Below are positions 62,782 through 64,000 of a stretch of DNA of 64,000 nt, piece after piece. Location of the stretch: positions 62,001-126,000 of the forward strand of contig NZ_VSTH01000013.1 of NCBI RefSeq assembly GCF_008123965.1, in the 5' to 3' direction. The position numbers and the translations under genes are program-made. The DNA comes from Bradyrhizobium hipponense. Its GTDB lineage: Bacteria; Pseudomonadota; Alphaproteobacteria; Rhizobiales; Xanthobacteraceae. The notes under the pieces are model-generated. The model was not told the DNA's origin. It worked only from the letters and a program-made list of their open reading frames with translations, and did no database searches. How positions within the stretch are numbered: position 1 is the stretch's first letter; every line of letters starts with the position of its first letter.

Positions 62782-64000
62782 TTAACCCGCTGCGCCCGCG
62801 AGCTTGGCCTGCTTTGGCGGCGCGGCCTCGCTCGTCGCGATCAGGCGCTTCAGCTCGGGGATGCAGGAGCCGCAATTGGTGCCGGCCTTGAGTTTTGTGC
62901 CGATCTCGGCAGCCGTGCGCGCGCCGGCGGAGATGGTGTCGCAGATCGTGCCGCGGCCGACGCCGAAGCAGGCGCAGACGATGGGGCCGGTCGAGGCGGC
63001 GCCCTCGCCGGACTTGCCGGACAGCAGCATGCGGCGCTCTTCGTCGGTGACGTGATCGGCCACGAACAGGCTCTTCACCACCTCCCAGTCGCCGGCGTCG
63101 TGGGCGGGGCCGACGAACAGGCAGGTCTCGATGCGATCGCCCGCGAACGAGGCGGCGCGATAGACGCCGCCACCGAAATCGCGATAGTCAGCGACATCCT
63201 CGCCGGCGACGCCGTCGAGCCAGGCCGGCCAGCGCGCGAGATCGGCATTGTCCGCGAAGAGATAACCGAAGCCGCCGGCGACGCTGACGCGCGTCCACAA
63301 CAGGTTCGGCGGCAGGTCGAGCTGCTTGCGCGACAGCGCGAAGCCGCGGAAGACGTATTCATACGGCGTGATCGCAGCCGGCGTCGCTTTCGATTCCGGC
63401 TGCCCCGAGAACGGATCGGTGAAAGACTGCACCAGCGCGCCGACGCGGCCGTGCGAGGCGTTCATTGCGCTCCAGTGGATCGGCGCGAACAGCGTGCCGC
63501 GCTGCTGCCGCTCGCTGACGACGACCTTCAGGATGCACTGGCCGTAGTCGGTGGTGATGCGGGCAAAGCCATCATGGACGACGCCGAACTTGTTGGCATC
63601 GTCGGGATGGATCTCGACGAACGGCTCGGGCAGATGCGCGCCGAGCCGCTGGCTCAGGCCGGTGCGCGTCATGGTGTGCCACTGATCGCGGATGCGCCCG
63701 GTGTTGAGCCGCAGCGGGCGCGAGGCGCCGGTTTCGCCGCGCAGCGCCGGCACCTCCGGCGCGATGAAGCGGCCCTTGCCGTCATTGGTGAAGAAGCCGC
63801 CGCTCGCGAAGAAGCGCTCGCCGGGCGCCCCGCCTTCGCGCGCGGGCCACTGCACGGGCTTCAATGCGTCGAAGGCCTCGTCGGACAACGCGGTGAGCGC
63901 GCCGATGTCAAAATCGCGGCTGCCATCGTTCTCGAACGCCGAAAGCGCGGCATGTTCGCGGAAGATATCCGCGGCCGATCTGTAATTGAAGCTGTCGCCG
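62782..64000 (-). CDS. nasA: Assimilatory nitrate reductase catalytic subunit, C-terminal part
   Basis: The frame is open to the window edge, so the N-terminus with the [4Fe-4S] and main molybdopterin domains is missing. The visible ~405 residues include the molybdopterin dinucleotide-binding domain (LRLNTGRIRDQWHTMTRTG, VEIHPDDANKFGV) and a C-terminal BFD-like [2Fe-2S] domain with CACFGVG and CGSC. NasA reduces nitrate to nitrite in the cytoplasm for growth. It is probably the last gene of a nitrate-assimilation operon that lies outside the window. Confidence 0.88.
   Translation of the reverse strand, partial: GDSFNYRSAADIFREHAALSAFENDGSRDFDIGALTALSDEAFDALKPVQWPAREGGAPGERFFASGGFFTNDGKGRFIAPEVPALRGETGASRPLRLNTGRIRDQWHTMTRTGLSQRLGAHLPEPFVEIHPDDANKFGVVHDGFARITTDYGQCILKVVVSERQQRGTLFAPIHWSAMNASHGRVGALVQSFTDPFSGQPESKATPAAITPYEYVFRGFALSRKQLDLPPNLLWTRVSVAGGFGYLFADNADLARWPAWLDGVAGEDVADYRDFGGGVYRAASFAGDRIETCLFVGPAHDAGDWEVVKSLFVADHVTDEERRMLLSGKSGEGAASTGPIVCACFGVGRGTICDTISAGARTAAEIGTKLKAGTNCGSCIPELKRLIATSEAAPPKQAKLAGAAG

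Overview
This is a GC-rich, densely coded alphaproteobacterial chromosome segment, most likely from Bradyrhizobium or a close relative. That assignment is an inference. It rests on the large complement of ABC, TRAP and DMT transporters, on FCD-type GntR regulators beside sugar-acid genes, and on several families of long intergenic inverted repeats of a kind familiar from Bradyrhizobium. No rRNA, tRNA, CRISPR array, transposase or integrase was recognised.

Layout. 1-5.9 kb: a plus-strand peptide-type ABC importer operon behind the 3' end of a DUF1028 gene. 6-11 kb: a minus-strand signalling operon with overlapping genes (sensor kinase, single-domain receiver, receiver-adenylate cyclase, uncharacterised RidA-like protein). 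11-16.2 kb: a TetR / periplasmic adaptor / RND pump operon with a visible operator. 16.2-21.8 kb: GntR/DMT transporter pair, a split thiamine-diphosphate decarboxylase, a cytochrome P450 and ornithine aminotransferase.

21.9-32 kb is the accessory-looking part. It holds a large exported LTXXQ (Spy/CpxP-like) protein, a merR-merT-merP cassette without merA, a beta-propeller protein, small exported proteins and an orphan ABC binding protein. The last ~100 bp of the LTXXQ gene recur three more times downstream in the same orientation, between the gene modules. A broken piece of the sugar isomerase gene (32.0 kb) and a second copy of the LTXXQ gene's own upstream region lie just after it. A candidate small RNA with a strong terminator sits near 28.0 kb.

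32-39.6 kb: a minus-strand catabolic block (NMT1-type ABC importer, enolase-superfamily enzyme, Gfo/Idh/MocA dehydrogenase, DUF993 aldolase-like protein, sugar isomerase). 40-46 kb: TetR, VOC protein, two PfkB kinases, FAD ferredoxin-reductase-like protein and a crotonase with unusual active-site residues. 46-57 kb: a probable uronate/aldarate oxidation locus (TRAP importer, IlvD/Edd dehydratase with sugar-acid-type cysteine spacing, GntR with paired operators, MFS transporter, uronate dehydrogenase, SMP-30 lactonase, aldehyde dehydrogenase). 57-64 kb: a homodimeric 2-oxoacid dehydrogenase E1-like protein divergent from an Lrp regulator, a DMT transporter, an aldo/keto reductase, and the C-terminal part of assimilatory nitrate reductase running off the window.
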